In this document: piece by piece, positions 63,968 through 64,000 of the stretch
Numbering within the stretch: the stretch's first letter is position 1
Layout of the letters: each line of letters opens with the position of its first letter
NCBI RefSeq assembly: GCF_026242055.1
Contig: NZ_JAPJDL010000009.1
Location: 251,390 to 315,389 of the forward strand
From: Lentzea sp. NEAU-D7
GTDB lineage: Bacteria; Actinomycetota; Actinomycetes; Mycobacteriales; Pseudonocardiaceae
Direction: 5' to 3'
Length of the DNA: 64,000 nucleotides
Notes under the pieces: model-generated
Seen by the model: the letters and a program-made list of their open reading frames with translations, nothing else
The model's database searches: none
What the model was told of the DNA's origin: nothing
Translations under genes and position numbers: made by a program

Positions 63968-64000
63968 TGTCAAGCGGACGAAAAGCGTGTCCGCTTGACA
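63968..64000. other. 12-bp perfect inverted repeat at window edge
   Basis: TGTCAAGCGGAC and its complement with a 9-nt loop. It could be an operator, a terminator or an attachment-type site; the right context is cut off. Confidence 0.5.

Larger units (their letters stand above)
63434..64000. other. gene-poor right end of the window
   Basis: No convincing coding region; the open frames are poor in composition and lack ribosome sites. It holds a strong hairpin (63497-63534), a G/C-rich interspersed-type hairpin (63790-63820) and a terminal inverted repeat (63968-64000). Confidence 0.5.

Overview
The window is high-GC actinobacterial chromosome. Housekeeping genes are typical of the group: FbiC, NADP isocitrate dehydrogenase, ImuA'/ImuB/DnaE2 and PurN/PurH next to SucCD. 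The 54-63 kb part keeps the order sucC-sucD-DUF5336-perM-purN-purH with an M23 peptidase nearby, as around Rv0950-Rv0957 of Mycobacterium tuberculosis. Protein style (many GTG/TTG starts, TAT substrates, TetR pairs, Pro/Gln-rich membrane proteins) suggests a Pseudonocardiaceae-type organism such as Lentzea, Saccharothrix or Actinosynnema. The genus is inference.

Layout. 0-20 kb: trpS (cut by the window edge), fbiC, a TAT metallophosphoesterase, exonuclease III, icd, an SDR, a PHP-domain protein, a divergent PRPP synthetase, a quinone oxidoreductase flanked by two related TetR regulators, a deazaflavin-type protein with its own TetR and operator, a DnaJ-nuclease fusion and a secreted ricin-type lectin. 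20.1-29.7 kb: an integrative element. 30-44.5 kb: secreted protein, Ser/Thr kinase, three-gene ABC exporter, mdh, a TNT-domain protein, folD. 44.5-45.3 kb: a promoter, a small ORF, a terminator and six packed, non-canonical tRNA genes. 45.3-51 kb: an SOS-controlled mutagenesis operon. 51-63 kb: purine and TCA genes and wall hydrolases. The last 0.6 kb has no convincing gene.

The main discovery is the 20.1-29.7 kb element. It splits a host HhH-GPD DNA glycosylase-family gene at an 8-bp core, GACCAGCA, found at both ends. Joining the host pieces at that core restores an open frame of 188 codons. The element carries a serine integrase, a rolling-circle initiator, an XRE regulator and a Nudix protein (as in pSAM2-type elements), plus a TIR protein and an ATPase/TOPRIM protein. 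It also carries its own full-length copy of the interrupted glycosylase. In that copy the attachment core is changed by synonymous codons (GATCAACA), so the cargo repairs the lesion without offering a new target.

Other notable features are the tRNA array touching dnaE2, a tRNA-like gene with an abnormal anticodon loop, a purN that appears to start with CTG, a perfect LexA box before imuA', and at least nine genes with a TANNNT box 7-8 nt before the start codon and no Shine-Dalgarno sequence, which suggests leaderless mRNAs.
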